A program made the position numbers and the translations under genes. Below, one piece after another: positions 10,078 through 22,333 of a DNA stretch of 64,000 nt. The stretch's first letter is position 1. The number at the start of each line of letters is the position of its first letter. The notes under the pieces are model-generated. The model did no database searches and was not told the DNA's origin. It saw only the letters and a list, made by a program, of their open reading frames with translations. The DNA comes from Ramazzottius varieornatus. Its lineage: Eukaryota; Tardigrada; Eutardigrada; Parachela; Ramazzottiidae. Location of the stretch: NCBI GenBank assembly GCA_001949185.1, contig BDGG01000004.1:3231267-3295266 (forward strand), read 5' to 3'.

Positions 10078-13000
10078 ATTTCCCGCAGAAATCTAGAAAG
10101 AAAAACCAGTCCAATCAACTCATATCCCACCAAAATAAAACTGGACAGATTGGCTATTAGGTTTATTGTCATGATGCCCCACACTGAAACTGAATACTTC
10201 TCATACTCGGCAGGTAGCGGCGCATCGATCGGCGAGCGTGTTGGCGTAACATGGTACACAACCCAGACTGGCAATGTCTACTATTCATAACCGCACACCG
10301 GAATGATTCACAAAGAAACCACGCTAACTTTGTCTTTTATTACACAAGCAAACGATCCCCTCCCAAATATCGATCTCACAGGTATGCACCATCCATAAAG
10401 ATAACAGAACGGAAAGGCATGCATCGTCATGGACCACCGCAGCCTTCCGGGAACCACCTCCAGCGGGTTCTCCCTTATACTTCCTCGTTGCTCACTTCCG
10501 CTGCGCTGCTGTCCTGTCTAAAGAAGGAGTTGCAGTACGCAGGGACCCATCAATTGAAAAATTTGCTGTTTCGGTTTATGCTTCACGGAATTGTAAAACA
10601 CACGTAAGACAGAAGTAGGCCGGAAGTCGAACGGGGAACCCTTTTCATTCGCGACAGATGATCCTATTTCTGTCTCATGGAAAACTTTACGATCTTTTTG
10701 ACCCGAGTCATAAAGTGCAACTTGCCTTACGAGCTCTTTCGCAGGGTTCTGTCGAGCAAAAGCTTTGAGCAACAGAGAGCTCACTGTTTCCATCACGAGT
10801 CATAAGATACAGCACAATAGTGGCTGTTGAAGTAGCCGACACGAACTCTGCTCGCTCAGTGAGAAATGAAGTGCAACGAGGCATGGATCATTTTTCTTCC
10901 ATTCTCAACAAGCGACAGCTCTGTAGAACTACAACCACCAACTGCCACCGAAAATGTCGTTCTCTGGTAGTGTTTCCAGGCCGAAGAAGCCGATCAGCAA
11001 CCAATTATATTTCAGAAGCCTCATGTCGCAGAGCATTGAACTTATTACTACATGCGAAGAAGTTATCGTCGATCTTCGACCGGGAGCAACTGTTTCCAGA
11101 TTCCCTAAACGAAAGAAAAATACCGCGATAAAATTCTGCATGACGAAGGAAGTAAGCCAATGAACGAAAGTGGGGGACACGCTTGTAGCAGACTGTCTTG
11201 TTTGTCCTTCGCTAAGTTCACTTTTTGCTCGTTCGCCTTGATCCTGAACGCCTTCCGTCGCTCAGTCCGGTTCTGACGCTACACCGCCTATCAGAGAAAA
11301 ACCTATGAAAGCAGAAAAAGTCACACATGACAAACGAGAAAGTCAACAGCGGCATACAGCGCCAGTTGATGGCGGAAAGAGGTAACCAGAACGGTGGAAA
11401 CATTGCCACATCGCTCCGATTGTCATCGTAACTAAATTGCTTTCTTCTTTTTTTTGCGGCGAACCATCAGCTCATTTTAACTGCGCACTCGGCGTAACTA
11501 TAGACGAAGCGTGAGTGTAGCGTTACCTCTTCATGACCCGCATCACAGCTTGGCTTCCTTTCGGTCATAAGCAAGATTTCTCATATAAGCCATTGCGCCG
11601 ATATCCGTCACGGACTTACCCTAGTCAATTTCTAGATTTAGCTGGCGGTGACGAGGTGTGTGCCACTCCGTGAGATATAAGTCGAGCAAGCTGCAAGCTC
11701 TGTACGCCACAACAGAAACAGTTACACTGTAAATCCATCATCTTTCTGCTCACTAAAGCACTTTAGCAGTCATACTGTCAGTCTTGATCTGACACGAGCC
11801 TCCAAGGTCTCTGCATGTGACAGACCGGGATGATTCGCTGCGTCTCTGTAGAAACTGTTTTCGATGAAGCTTGTGGGACGACTAAAATTCAGACTGCAAC
11901 ACATAGACAAATCCCCGAAAACTGCCTGTCAAATTAGGCTAATTGGTTCCGTTACACGCGAAGATTGGGCACGCTGTACGGCGACGTGAAACAGCCATCG
12001 CGCATCATTCAATCCACCACACCGTACATCATATTTTGCCTACCACACCGACCTTTTGACCTACCCGGGAAGCAAAGCCTGGAGCGGTAACAAGTCCCTG
12101 CAAGGTGGCTTTCTTTGACCGGAAAAGCCAATTAAGGGTCTTGAGTCTTGACTGGCGGAGCACAAGACGTACTGAACGAATGATCGCTAGTGTGCAGCAA
12201 GATAACTTCCTTACCTGATCAGTATTCCATTAACAGTTCCAAATAGTTATTAACGGGCCTCATCCGGTAGCTTCCGTTCTTCAGCATACAAGGCCAAGAA
12301 GCTGCAGGATGTAGTCCGCAGAAGTTCTAATTAAAGGAGCTCAGCAGTTTTAATCGTTCCGACAACTGTTGATCCTCCGCTTTGGTCTCTGGGCGATGTG
12401 CAGCACCTAGTGGCTTCTCCCGTCGATAGCCAGCTCATGAGAACAAAAAGCTATTCCATCATACTCCGTTAGATAAAGGGGGTTAAGATACACGTACGTA
12501 CCTCTAGTAAATATAGAGTAATCGCTTCTACAGATTCCGAGTCCTGTGCAATCCGTGTCCCACTATAATGCAACTTCCGCGGATCCTTTTATAGTTTTCT
12601 GGCAATCTATACGTTCCAAATTGGCAGGAGCTCCCGAGAAGATACCTTTTTAACGGAAGAAGAGACAACAATTCCGCACTGCGAATGTGATTGCAATTGT
12701 TGTCGATTAAAATTTCGGATTGTTGGCAGGTTGAATGGAGGCGAAGCGGAGACAGATTGCAGGATGCCGTACCGCTTCCGGATTGTCATGTCATGTCAAG
12801 TCCCATGGGGCGCCACTATCGCAGAGAATCCGCAGCTTCAGAAATCAAAACTCAAAAGTTTCCGTTTGTTGCCGTTTATTTTGTATATTTTGTACTTCGG
12901 ATCTTCTGGAGAGTCAGAGGATCCAGGGCTGAGACCTAAGTTTGAGAACCTCGAGCTTTGAAAGTGGAAAGCGAACAGTCGTACAAGAAACACCACAGGA

Positions 13001-13355
13001 CAATGGGTGGTCTGCTCACTCTGCTGTACACATCCGATCGCCCCGACGCTCTCACTATTACGTAAGCTACTGCGGTTCATCTTTGCCGTTCTTCTTTGCA
13101 GTTCTTCTGAGCAGTTCCTTGGATAAACAAGTCCTATAACTTTTCGAATGGGCTTTTGCAGAGCATAAAGTCGAAAGGAACGTTAACACGAATGGGAGGA
13201 TTATCGTGTCCAAACTGCTCCAGACCACCCAACTTCCTCTCTGACAACGAGACGAAACGCGCGAACGTTAAGATCTGGGCTTGTTCGCTATGGTCTGCTC
13301 GACGAATCTTTCGTGCGCGTTTTTATCAAATCTCATTTTTTTTTACTGGTTCTCC
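10078..13355. other. Gene-poor stretch with isolated exon-like segments
   Basis: This is upstream of RIPOR and should include its promoter and leader. On the plus strand 10954-11151 is an open 66-codon segment from an ATG (MSFSGSVSRPKKPISNQ...) ending at a good donor, GAA/GTAAGC; no partner exon was found. On the minus strand 10796-10518 is open for 92 codons (MMETVSSLLLKAFARQ...) and could be an alternative RIPOR 5' exon, but no splice link is visible. The rest holds only chance-length frames. Confidence 0.3.
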
Positions 13356-13775
13356 ATGAGCCTGTGCGCCCACCTCATCAACGCTAATCAACACCCTGGA
13401 TCAGTGGGTGTTGTTCGGAAGGAAGTTCGAGCTCGCGGCGAAGTTACGCCTCACCAGATATCGGTCCGGAGTGCGTTGCATGAGTGCCTCTTCCGCCTGA
13501 AACCCATGTGTATCTCCCTGTCGGTCAATCGCACATTCTCACTTGACGTCGCTTACGACATTGGAGACATCCCAACAACGACTGGGGAAGCAGGTCGCTT
13601 TGTCGAGGTAAATGTTTTGCGAATGGACGTGTAACCTGCACGTTCGCAAATTTACTGTATACTGTTTGTTCGATACTGAAATCTTACAAGGTTCGTTTTA
13701 CAGGCTGCACATGCTGAGTACTTGCGGATGAATTGTTTGATATGCGTACGAACAGAGGACTTAGTCTGTTCCTGA
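13356..13775 (+). CDS. Candidate small two-exon gene, unrecognised
   Basis: I do not recognise this protein. Exon 13356-13607 starts at an ATG, is open for 84 codons and ends at a donor (GTCGAG/GTAAAT). A 96-base intron ends in TTTTACAG. Exon 13704-13775 continues in phase for 23 codons to a stop, giving 107 residues. The sequence has balanced composition (RKEVRARGEVTPHQISVRS; SLDVAYDIGDIPTTTGEAG). No signal peptide, membrane segment or known motif is evident. The intron phase and intact frame support it; absence of a recognisable relative and of clear regulatory signals weighs against it. A second acceptor near 13803 opens other frames, so the real 3' end may differ. Confidence 0.28.
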
Positions 13776-14913
13776 ACCTCCTGGTCGAAGCGTGAAACTA
13801 CAGAATGGTCAGGAGACGAAGACTCTGGAACCAAATTCAACCCAGTCGACCATTTGTACCTTATTGGATCTCTGCGAAAGAATTATCAGATTCTCAAGTT
13901 GAGATCCGTGAAAGACTGAACTTACACGTTTCCGTTCTTTTCCTAGTAAAGAAGCGAATGGAGGAAGCTAGCTTGGGGGATCGATTCGTCCGATGCAAAA
14001 TCGACTAAGAGTCTTTGCACTGAAGCGCAATCATGACGTCGACTCGAAGATCTTGCATGGAGGTACGAACTTCGAGATTCATACACGCGGAATGGAAAAT
14101 TATGGGACAATAAAAACTATGGGACAGGCCTTTTCGCTACGGCGATTCGGAAGCATGTACGTACGCGACCGATTCACAGTGATTTACACTCTCTCGACAC
14201 CTCTCTACGGTCAAATTTCCATTTTGCCGTCGTTTCCGCCTGTCGTATAATTTTTTGCTGCCCCATAATTCCTATCACGCGTGACGGACGAGGGCTGACC
14301 ATCGGTAAGACGAAACTAAATGTTTTTGCAATATACAAATACAATAGGATTAGGTAGCCTTCGAATCGGGTGACTGTGTCCAGTGTACTGGGAGAAAGGG
14401 CTGCAATACTGTATATAGCCGCGGGATGTCCTTCTTACAAAGCAGACAATTGGACAAGTCTTGATAGTTGAGTAGGCGTCGACGCGCCCGTCAAACTCGA
14501 TTAGTGGGCCGTCAAGTTGTACCAGTGGGCGCTTATCCATTTTTATTGCAAACATCAATTATGTGACGATGGCAGCACAGCTCACCCGTCATCGTTGTTA
14601 CCGAGTATCATGGCTTAAAAGTTAGAGCCTTTGGCGACAACAAAGCTATTCCTATCGCCAAACGCCAAAAATACTTTAAATAATAACCGAGAAGTCTTAG
14701 AGAAAGATCCACAAGACACATCAAAACGAATATTGAAACTGGAGAGTTAACGTTAACCAGCCAAGGCAATCCACCGTCCACTTAAATACCGGTACAGAAG
14801 GGTAGAACCTCGACGAGGAAGTGCTGTTACTGCTGCATGGTTCGAGGTTAGGGTTCTTCGCCTTCCGGCGGTTCGTCCCACAGAAAAAACGTTGTGCGAG
14901 TATAGAAGAAAAC
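13776..14913. other. Downstream region of POU3F
   Basis: The right part is probably the POU3F 3' untranslated region. An AATAAA on the minus strand at 14547-14542, about 370 bases past the POU3F stop, is a plausible polyadenylation signal. Nothing else is supported. Confidence 0.4.
14542..14547 (-). terminator. Likely POU3F polyadenylation signal
   Basis: AATAAA on the minus strand, about 370 bases downstream of the POU3F stop codon. Confidence 0.35.
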
Positions 14914-16523
14914 TCATCCACGAGGAGGATCACACTTCATGAGGTCTTCGGAAGTGAACGAACTATTCTCGTCCTCGCTCTGGTGATCGTTGGAGTAGTG
15001 TCGTGAACTTTGGTAGTCAGTATCCCCGAGACTGTTGAGGTTAGGTGGTGTCATCCTCTGGGGACAGAAGGTTCACGTTCGAAATAAGCTTGCAGAAAGA
15101 GAGGGACTACAAGAAAGACGTACCTTCTCCTTCTGTCGTCGATTACAAAACCAAACACGAACAACTTCCTTCTCTAACTGCAAACTCTGAGCCAACGCGG
15201 TAATTTCCGGCGCGCTTGGTTTTGGGTTCCTCATAAAATGGTTCTCGAGAGCACCTTTGATGGTCATCTGTCAGCAAGCAGAGAAGATGTGTAACAGTTT
15301 GTAATGACTTAGAAACAGATTACTTCGATGATGATGTTACGAACCTCGATGCTTGTACGCTTCTTTCGCTTCCGGCCAGCAGCCGCAAGTTTTTCTTGTA
15401 GCGCAACACTTGCTGGGCTTCCGTTAATGTTATCAGCTTCTTCCAACCACTTTGCCAACAGCGGTCGCAGCTTACACATATTCTTGAACGATAACTGCAA
15501 CGCTTCAAAGCGACAAATTGTCGTTTGGCTGAAAACATTCCCGTAAAGTGTTCCAAGCGCTAATCCCACGTCAGCTTGCGTGTAACCTGCAGAAAGCAAT
15601 TGTTTTGGAAACTTTGTGTAACTTGTGTTTGTCGCTTGGAGAAATCTGTAAATAAACGTCACAAGCTAATATCACTGCGTCACTGTCAACCCGGGAGATT
15701 TTCATTCTCGCTTATTCTCAGAATACAAACCTTCCACCACAATTTGTCTCTAGTAATTCGTTCGAAATGATATCTGACAACTTTATGCCAAAATCCAACT
15801 TGCAAAATTCTGCGTGATATTTCCGTTGTTACACTCGGGTTGAACACTTTATAGTTATCGCTTACCTAGTTTTATTCTCCGTTGCTTAAATTGCTTCGCG
15901 AATTGTTCGAGGTCATCGTTTGATGGAACTTCTTCCTGGGTGTCCATATCGAGCGAGGTTATGACATCGCCCGAGTAGGGACGTGGCCGCAGGTCGCTCG
16001 TGTTACAACGACGCATGGAGGTACCGTAATCACTTCCCCATAATCCGTTACCCGTCGACGCACTGCCAAACATGGAGCCCGACGCCACCAACCCGGCGCT
16101 TGTGTTGTAGCCGTGGTGCCCATAATTAGCAGAGCCCGCAGGTGCTTGAAAAGAGGCTACGTTACCCGTCAATTGTTGCCAGTAAGTAGGCTGTAATGAG
16201 GAACGGCTGGTAAAACTGCTGGACGCCGGCATGTCCACCGTATGACCAGGAAACTTTTGCATATCACTTCCGCTTCGCAAGACATGCCAGTCGTTCTCCG
16301 AGGTAGCATGATGACCGTTAATTGTTGCATGATGGGACCACAAGGAAGGATAGGCCGCTCCTTGATTGCCGAATAAGGTCGAGGCGACTGTTTGACCGGG
16401 TATGGCGTTACTTTGGGCGGATGAGGATGACCCATGGTTCAATCCACGAACCGAGTCACAGTATATTTGGGATGCAGATGATGAGGCGCTGCTGTTATGG
16501 TTGACATTGTGGTTTGTCGTCAT
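14914..16523 (-). CDS. POU3F: POU class III homeodomain transcription factor
   Basis: Nuclear factor that binds octamer-like DNA and usually directs neural or excretory cell fates. Exons 16523-15866, 15586-15345, 15267-15124 and 15057-14914 join in phase to 395 residues. The first 195 residues are low-complexity (Ser, Asn, Gly, His, Gln), as in class III proteins. The POU-specific domain (about 198-275) runs [33 protein letters not shown] ... KWLEEADN. The linker is short, with [11 protein letters not shown] starting the homeodomain at about 290. Recognition helix: [15 protein letters not shown], then RMTPP, all typical of class III. The intron between KLG and YTQ, and one inside the homeodomain arm, are clear. 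The start at 16523 is the first ATG of the open frame ([10 protein letters not shown]). Class assignment rests on linker and tail motifs. Confidence 0.92.
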
Positions 16524-19500
16524 TATACCAATGGGGCAATCGAGAAAACAACAGTGGGGCAGGAAATGATCACATTCAATCAATTATGATTCGGCTAGGT
16601 TGATTAACTACTTCGATGTGGACATAATAAGTGATACCAGGAGAGCCTCTATCATAAATGACCAGGCGTCCCAAGCGGTGATGATTGTAAATTTCTGCGC
16701 CGTGCCGAATTCGCGACGATGCAACTTTGAATAATATGGCAGAAATCATACAGCGCTGCGATTGATAAGACCTTTTCGCCTTCTGACAATTGTATATTCA
16801 AGTCGTGACATGTCATCATGCGCGTTTAGCAATTGCCTTTGTTGCCAGCCGAGCGTACGCCGCAACTGTCTATTGTGTGGCCGTAGGATGACCATCCACC
16901 GACCACGACTTGCTTCTATTGGCGGCGGGGCGAGTTATGAATTGATAATTTTGATGGCTGCATTTTGTGTGGTGGTGTTCAGCCAGAAGCAACGCGGTGT
17001 AACCGGTTGTCTACGGGTCTAGGCGCAAGCAAACGTACCAATACTCGTGGGCTTCTGTCGCCCAGTTTGCCTATGTAACCTTACGTACGTCCTGTGGTTA
17101 ATCAGTCTTTCCGCTCTTCATCGACATGATTCTGGTTTCGGGGATCCTCGCGATAATTCGATCGTACCAATGTACGTACAATTTTTCCGAACTTGTTTTC
17201 GTATATATTAACTTCGGTCAAAACGTAAAACAGAATACGATGTCTGGATGGCTTAATTACACTTGGTGACCTTTGGGTGTAATTGTGCTCCATCCCTTTG
17301 AGAAACTCTTGGTGATGGTATTGAATTACAATGCTCTTTTAAAAGATGGTGAAATATCTACTGCGCGTTAGTTGAAGCACAACGAGGTTCTCGGACGGCG
17401 AACCCTTGGTCCTTGCTCGCCCACGCTGTTCGTATGATATTGCATAGGGTGAAAGTAATCTAGTTTATAAGAAACGGCCGTTAGCGCTAGTTTCCCGAAC
17501 ATTAGTTCATCTTCTAGTACGTCTTGAACTGTGCCGGGAAGCAGCATTGAACGAAAAATTTTCCGAACGGCCAGGCCTACGGTGTATTTGATACGAGGCG
17601 GATTGTTTAGCGAGAACTTTGACATGGCTGGAAATTTTACTTGTGCGTCAGCCGCTGACCAATTTTGTTCACACCATGCTTTATAGAATTGTCGGGATTT
17701 CGTACTTTTGGAGAAAGGCTTGTTGGAAAAAACATGGATTATTATTTTGGAAGCAGGCCTATCAGTACTTGTGATGCTAAGTGGCTATAACCGTGGCACC
17801 TCCTTTCCACAAGGTAATCTAGTTATCACCCATAATTTGCAGGTCATAACACTCAATGAGGAGTTGATTTTCTTCTTTCAGCACCCTAATTTCCGTTTTT
17901 GGCTACGGCTCTTGGTGGCACGGATGTTGATGGTGACTGTCTATAGCTCAAAATTGGACGGAGCGCATACTTTCGGTCGTTGCACACTTTCAGTGATCGT
18001 TTAAAGAGCTTTCGAAAACAACCCATCGATGGAGGGCAACTTGCAGGTGCGGTATATGCACCCCTGTTGACACAGATGCTCGACCGGTGTGAACTACGAG
18101 GCGATTAAGAGTCACGTCGGCCGTGACGAAGGTTTCGGCCACCATGCACTTCAAACTCGCGGCAACTGGCAGACAAGCAATAGGAAGATCGTTACAGGGT
18201 TCGCCGATCACGTACGGGTACGACAGAGAACCAGATAAGGGGGAGATAAGGTTCTTGAACACAGAAGCTTTTCGAAAGCGTGACATGAGCTTATCGGCGA
18301 AAGTGAGACGTCGAAAGTAGCCGCCATGTTCCCGCTGATAGGAATCACGGCCTGCGCTCTGCTGACTTGTGTCATTCAGGCGGATAATGACAGATTTCAT
18401 TTTAATAATATTTTCCGAATGGTCTAAAGCCGATTCTGGTCTCATCTGTTGATTCTGACAAAGATATCTTTGTAGTTATATAGCAATAAGTAGCGAAGCC
18501 CCTTCCCTGCTGATCTATCGCTCATTCAAGAGTCATTCTAATCCTTGCCTTTCATACATCAGAACTGCTTTAGTGACATCTCCTATGATTCAAATTCATC
18601 ACATATGAAAACGCCATTATGTTGACACCTTCCGACGATTTTATCGACGATAAAGGCTCACGAGCCGGACATATCCGACTCAATGGCGCAAGTGTCTTTC
18701 CGTAACAGCTAAGATGCGCATTTCTGATGGTGCGTTAGATAGGCGCCCCGTCAAAACAATGTCAGTTAAGTATTTCAATTCATTTTGCGGTTTCGATGGA
18801 ACGTGTCGAACAATGGGCTACAAAGTAGGCAGCTAGTGTTCGGTCTCGTGGTTCGGTCATCAATATGATGCCAAAGAAGACAGGTGTAATCGGGCGGATT
18901 TCTTTTATACAGCATCGGCATGGCGCTGCGTTGAAGTTTCACTTGGTGCGTTCTGCATGAACTTGCGGAATCTTCCTTTACTCCAACCGATCAATCGCGC
19001 GGTTATACAGTATCGGAATCTGTAGTTTTAGTATACACGGAAGTTTCCTAATGCATATGGAAGCCCGTAAGTTTGAATGGGTCAATTACGGCCGCGCATA
19101 TGTATTGTCTAGAATGAGACATGCAATGTAGTGTACCGGGTACACTACGTGGAATCCAGGGCGTCTTGAGTGTTCTCGTGACCAGCACCAAGAAAACTTT
19201 AATGGATTCAAGTCTGTAAGAAGTGTAAAGAGACTGTTGAAATGTGATCCGCACTTTTGAAAGAGTGGTGGAATATGAAACGGCTAATGTGATGCGTGAG
19301 AGACAGACTGTCGTCAGTTTCTGTTTGCTGTGGTGAGAGATCAGCACTATACTTAAGCATAATCCTTTATTGATCAGACAATAAACAAATCTAGATCCAT
19401 TTTATTAGAATAAAATTACAAGGGCTCTTCCTATGCTGTGCTTGTATCTCCTCTCATATTTTTCAACAAGGATAAAACTTAAGAGTGTTCAGAGGCCGAA

Positions 19501-20093
19501 ATGCACAGGTTCGCCACAGGAACAAGCAAGTTCACTCTGTTAAATCAAAACAGTCAATAACCGTGAGATCTTATTTATTTTAGTGAACTAGCTGAAACTT
19601 TTCGAAATCCTCACGTAGTGAGCGTACTAACTATCGTAGAGTAGTTTGGTATCGGTGCGTTGACGAGTAGTACTGGCTGGAAAGAGTCCTCCGTATGAGA
19701 GCATTTTGTTTAGCTAGTACTTTGCATGAATAATTAATCCGCATAGACAATATCAGCACTCATAAATCCATCCCTACTCGACGACTCTCTCGTTGACCAC
19801 GTTACAATAAGCCACTACAGCCTGTCGCCAACAATACTCGAAAAATATCGGACCAGACATCTTCAAAATATGCTAGCCACACCATAAACTTGCAGTTTGC
19901 ATAATGCGTAATCCGTTTTCTTAGTCGCGTTTTCAACAAGCTTCCTAGGACCAACTTGCCCAGGTCGCACAAATGTCAACCACCAACTTGAAATTATAAC
20001 CCGATGCCGCGTGTACATGGCGAGAAGTTTCTGATACATGACATTGGTACCGCAAATAGGTTTAAGACGACCATACAGTTCTACCGCGCAGGA
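16524..20093. other. Upstream region of POU3F, no recognised gene
   Basis: About 3.6 kb with no family I recognise. It probably contains the POU3F promoter and regulatory DNA, since developmental factors often have large flanks. The longest open frame is 18445-17990 minus, 151 codons from an ATG (MRPESALDHSENIIK...); it has no known motif and no splice partner. Other frames are short and overlap. Confidence 0.35.
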
Positions 20094-20223
20094 ACTACTG
20101 TAATGCTTCATGAACTTCGCGAAGTGACGTCAAGTGCGCGTAGGGGGTTTACGGGTATGATGATGAATACAGCACACGCTCAGTATGACGTAATTCGCGA
20201 AGTTCATGAAGCATTACAGTAGT
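20094..20223. mobile_element. MITE-like element with 38-bp terminal inverted repeats
   Basis: Left arm 20094-20132 begins ACTACTGTAATGCTTCATGA; the right arm 20186-20223 is its reverse complement with a one-base gap and two mismatches near the inner end. The two arms flank about 54 bases. Each arm also contains the 12-base palindrome-like ACTTCGCGAAGT or a variant. No coding capacity. A non-autonomous DNA transposon is the simplest reading; target-site duplication is not obvious. Confidence 0.7.
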
Positions 20224-20384
20224 ACTAAAGTTCCCGTTCCAGTTCCAGTTCCAATTAGCAGCTTCAATTGCGGAATGGAGTAACACAGGTCCCAAGTACT
20301 AACAGAGAGCCAGAAAGAGAACCGTCAGGTCTTCCGCCCAAGCTTCGTGTCAGGAAGTAATGTACAGACATGGTTATCGTTTCT

Positions 20385-22333
20385 TTACGGTTCGTCTGGA
20401 AGAAGCTCTATCAACGGTTTTCTTTGAATAGGGTAAACAGGATGACTTGCCAAGCCAAAGGGTGATTTGGAAGAACTAACAGATTCAAACCCATCTCTGT
20501 TTATGAGCAGAGAACTTGTAAATGTATCTGGCACGCTTTCGAGGTCCCCAGCACATCCTCTGCGATCATGCCCGAACACACCCTCTTGATAGGTCATCTG
20601 GTTTCCTGAATAATCCAGGTTGTCGTCCTGGTTCTTCGTCGGTCTGCAAAACATTTTCCGTCAGGTATCTGGGTCAAATATCGAATGGCACCGTCCCTTC
20701 CAGACTTTCCCACGCAGTTTTCGGCTTTGGAAATTACCTGGCTGGAAAAGATCTTTCCGCTTCCATATTTAAATACATCTCACCCGCCGATATCTCTGTG
20801 ATGTTCAGACGGTCCGACTCTCCCAGTTCCATATCAGCTGGGACACACAATGGGGTTGGGTTCGCCGAGACCGATAGCGCGTTAAAACTGGGCGACAGCC
20901 GAACTTCCTCGTAGGTCTCCATCAGGCTTTGAGTAGTTTCCGCATCTGCCAATTTTTCCTGCTTGAGTACTGTTTGAACTATCATTTCGACGGTATCTTT
21001 GGCTGTTTGCGCTGACTGCCGGAGCTCGCTTAGGTCTGAAAGAAAATTGAAGACTATGATCGTCGCCACTTCAAAAAAGAACACGGAAATCGATCCGTAC
21101 GCCGCAAGGAGTCTTTTATGTCTTTTTGATGCTTGTCCATCCAAGCTTGACGTTCATTCATCTCTGCCTCTCGGCCCCCGGTATACCTAGAGAAACACGG
21201 AGTAAGGTGAACATCTCTAGAACAGGGACGTGGAAGCTACGTACCATGCTTCTGCACATGCTCTATCCCGGGGGAACACTGGGCACTGGTCCAGATGATT
21301 GAGGGTCTTGATCTTGCAAATTATCGTTTTTCGGTAGTTGGGTATTTTTGATATGACAGGGTTTGCGGTGAGGCACAGTACTCCGAGGTTACCCATTTGG
21401 GCAAACACATCGATGATGGCAGGGTCGCCCAGTTTGTTATGAGATAGATCCAGGATTTCGATGGACTGGCAATTGGCTAGATGGCTCACATCTTCCAACG
21501 AACTCAGCGAGTTATGCGAAAGCTCGACTGAGCGAAGTTCTAGCAAACTTGCTGCAAAACAATAGAATTGGTTAAATCACGGAGTTCACGTATTGCTGGT
21601 GAAGCCTCTTGGGTTCGGGATGGAGAGCATCGCTCGATATACCTAAATTTTCAATGCGGTGAATTCTGTTTCCGGTTAGACTCAGATTCGCGAGCTTGGC
21701 CAACTTGTCCAAATTTTCGATTTTGCTTATTAGGTTTTGTTGTAGAAAAAGACTTCGCAGTTCTATTTGATGGTCCAGGTTCTCGATCTTTTGTAGACCA
21801 TTACTGCCGAGGAATAAGCAGCGCAGCCCTGTGTATGCTTCCAGATTCTCTATCCGCGGATACCCTGCAATCCAACGCAACAGAAATTTATAGCAATATA
21901 CTCCTTTTGCTGAGACTGTTGGTGTCAAAGTGGACATCGCGGGGGAACGGAGGTCACCTCGGTGGTTCAAATAAAGCACATCATTAAGACTTGGTGTGGT
22001 GTATAGCTTGAGTTCTTTGCAAACTTTGACCAGTGCTTCCTTGGTCATCCGCGGACATGAAGGTGTGCTGACTGTCCTAATAGCAACTTCACCGGTCTGG
22101 CTCTCCGCGTGATCTGGAACGAGCGAACCACTTTTATAAAGGAGCGTCAAGAGGCGCGAATCGTTTGAGGAGGTACGAGACGTACCGCCAGCTTCCTTGT
22201 TCGTAAGGTTTGTAACTGCTGGATCTTCCTCATTCGGGACAATCGTGTTATCTCCTCCTTCGATGATTTTGATTTCTGGGCGGTAACGGCTGGCATTGCC
22301 GTGACGAAATATTGATAAGGGATTCATTGACAT
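20385..22333 (-). CDS. DNAAF1: Dynein axonemal assembly factor 1 (LRRC50/ODA7)
   Basis: Cytoplasmic leucine-rich-repeat protein needed to preassemble dynein arms for motile cilia and flagella. Six exons: 22333-21958, 21864-21643, 21551-21245, 21186-21101, 21035-20738, 20643-20385; phases agree, 515 residues. After a 115-residue disordered N-terminal part, [25 protein letters not shown] opens the LRR block, with repeats RIENL, KIENL, KIENL, RIENL, then [11 protein letters not shown]. The LRR cap is the diagnostic [13 protein letters not shown] ... [14 protein letters not shown]. The tail is a short helical segment ([20 protein letters not shown]) then a disordered acidic region. The human protein is longer (about 725 residues), the difference being in the poorly conserved tail. 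Two ATGs lie at the start (MSMNP); the first was used. The gene implies a ciliated or flagellated life stage. Confidence 0.93.
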
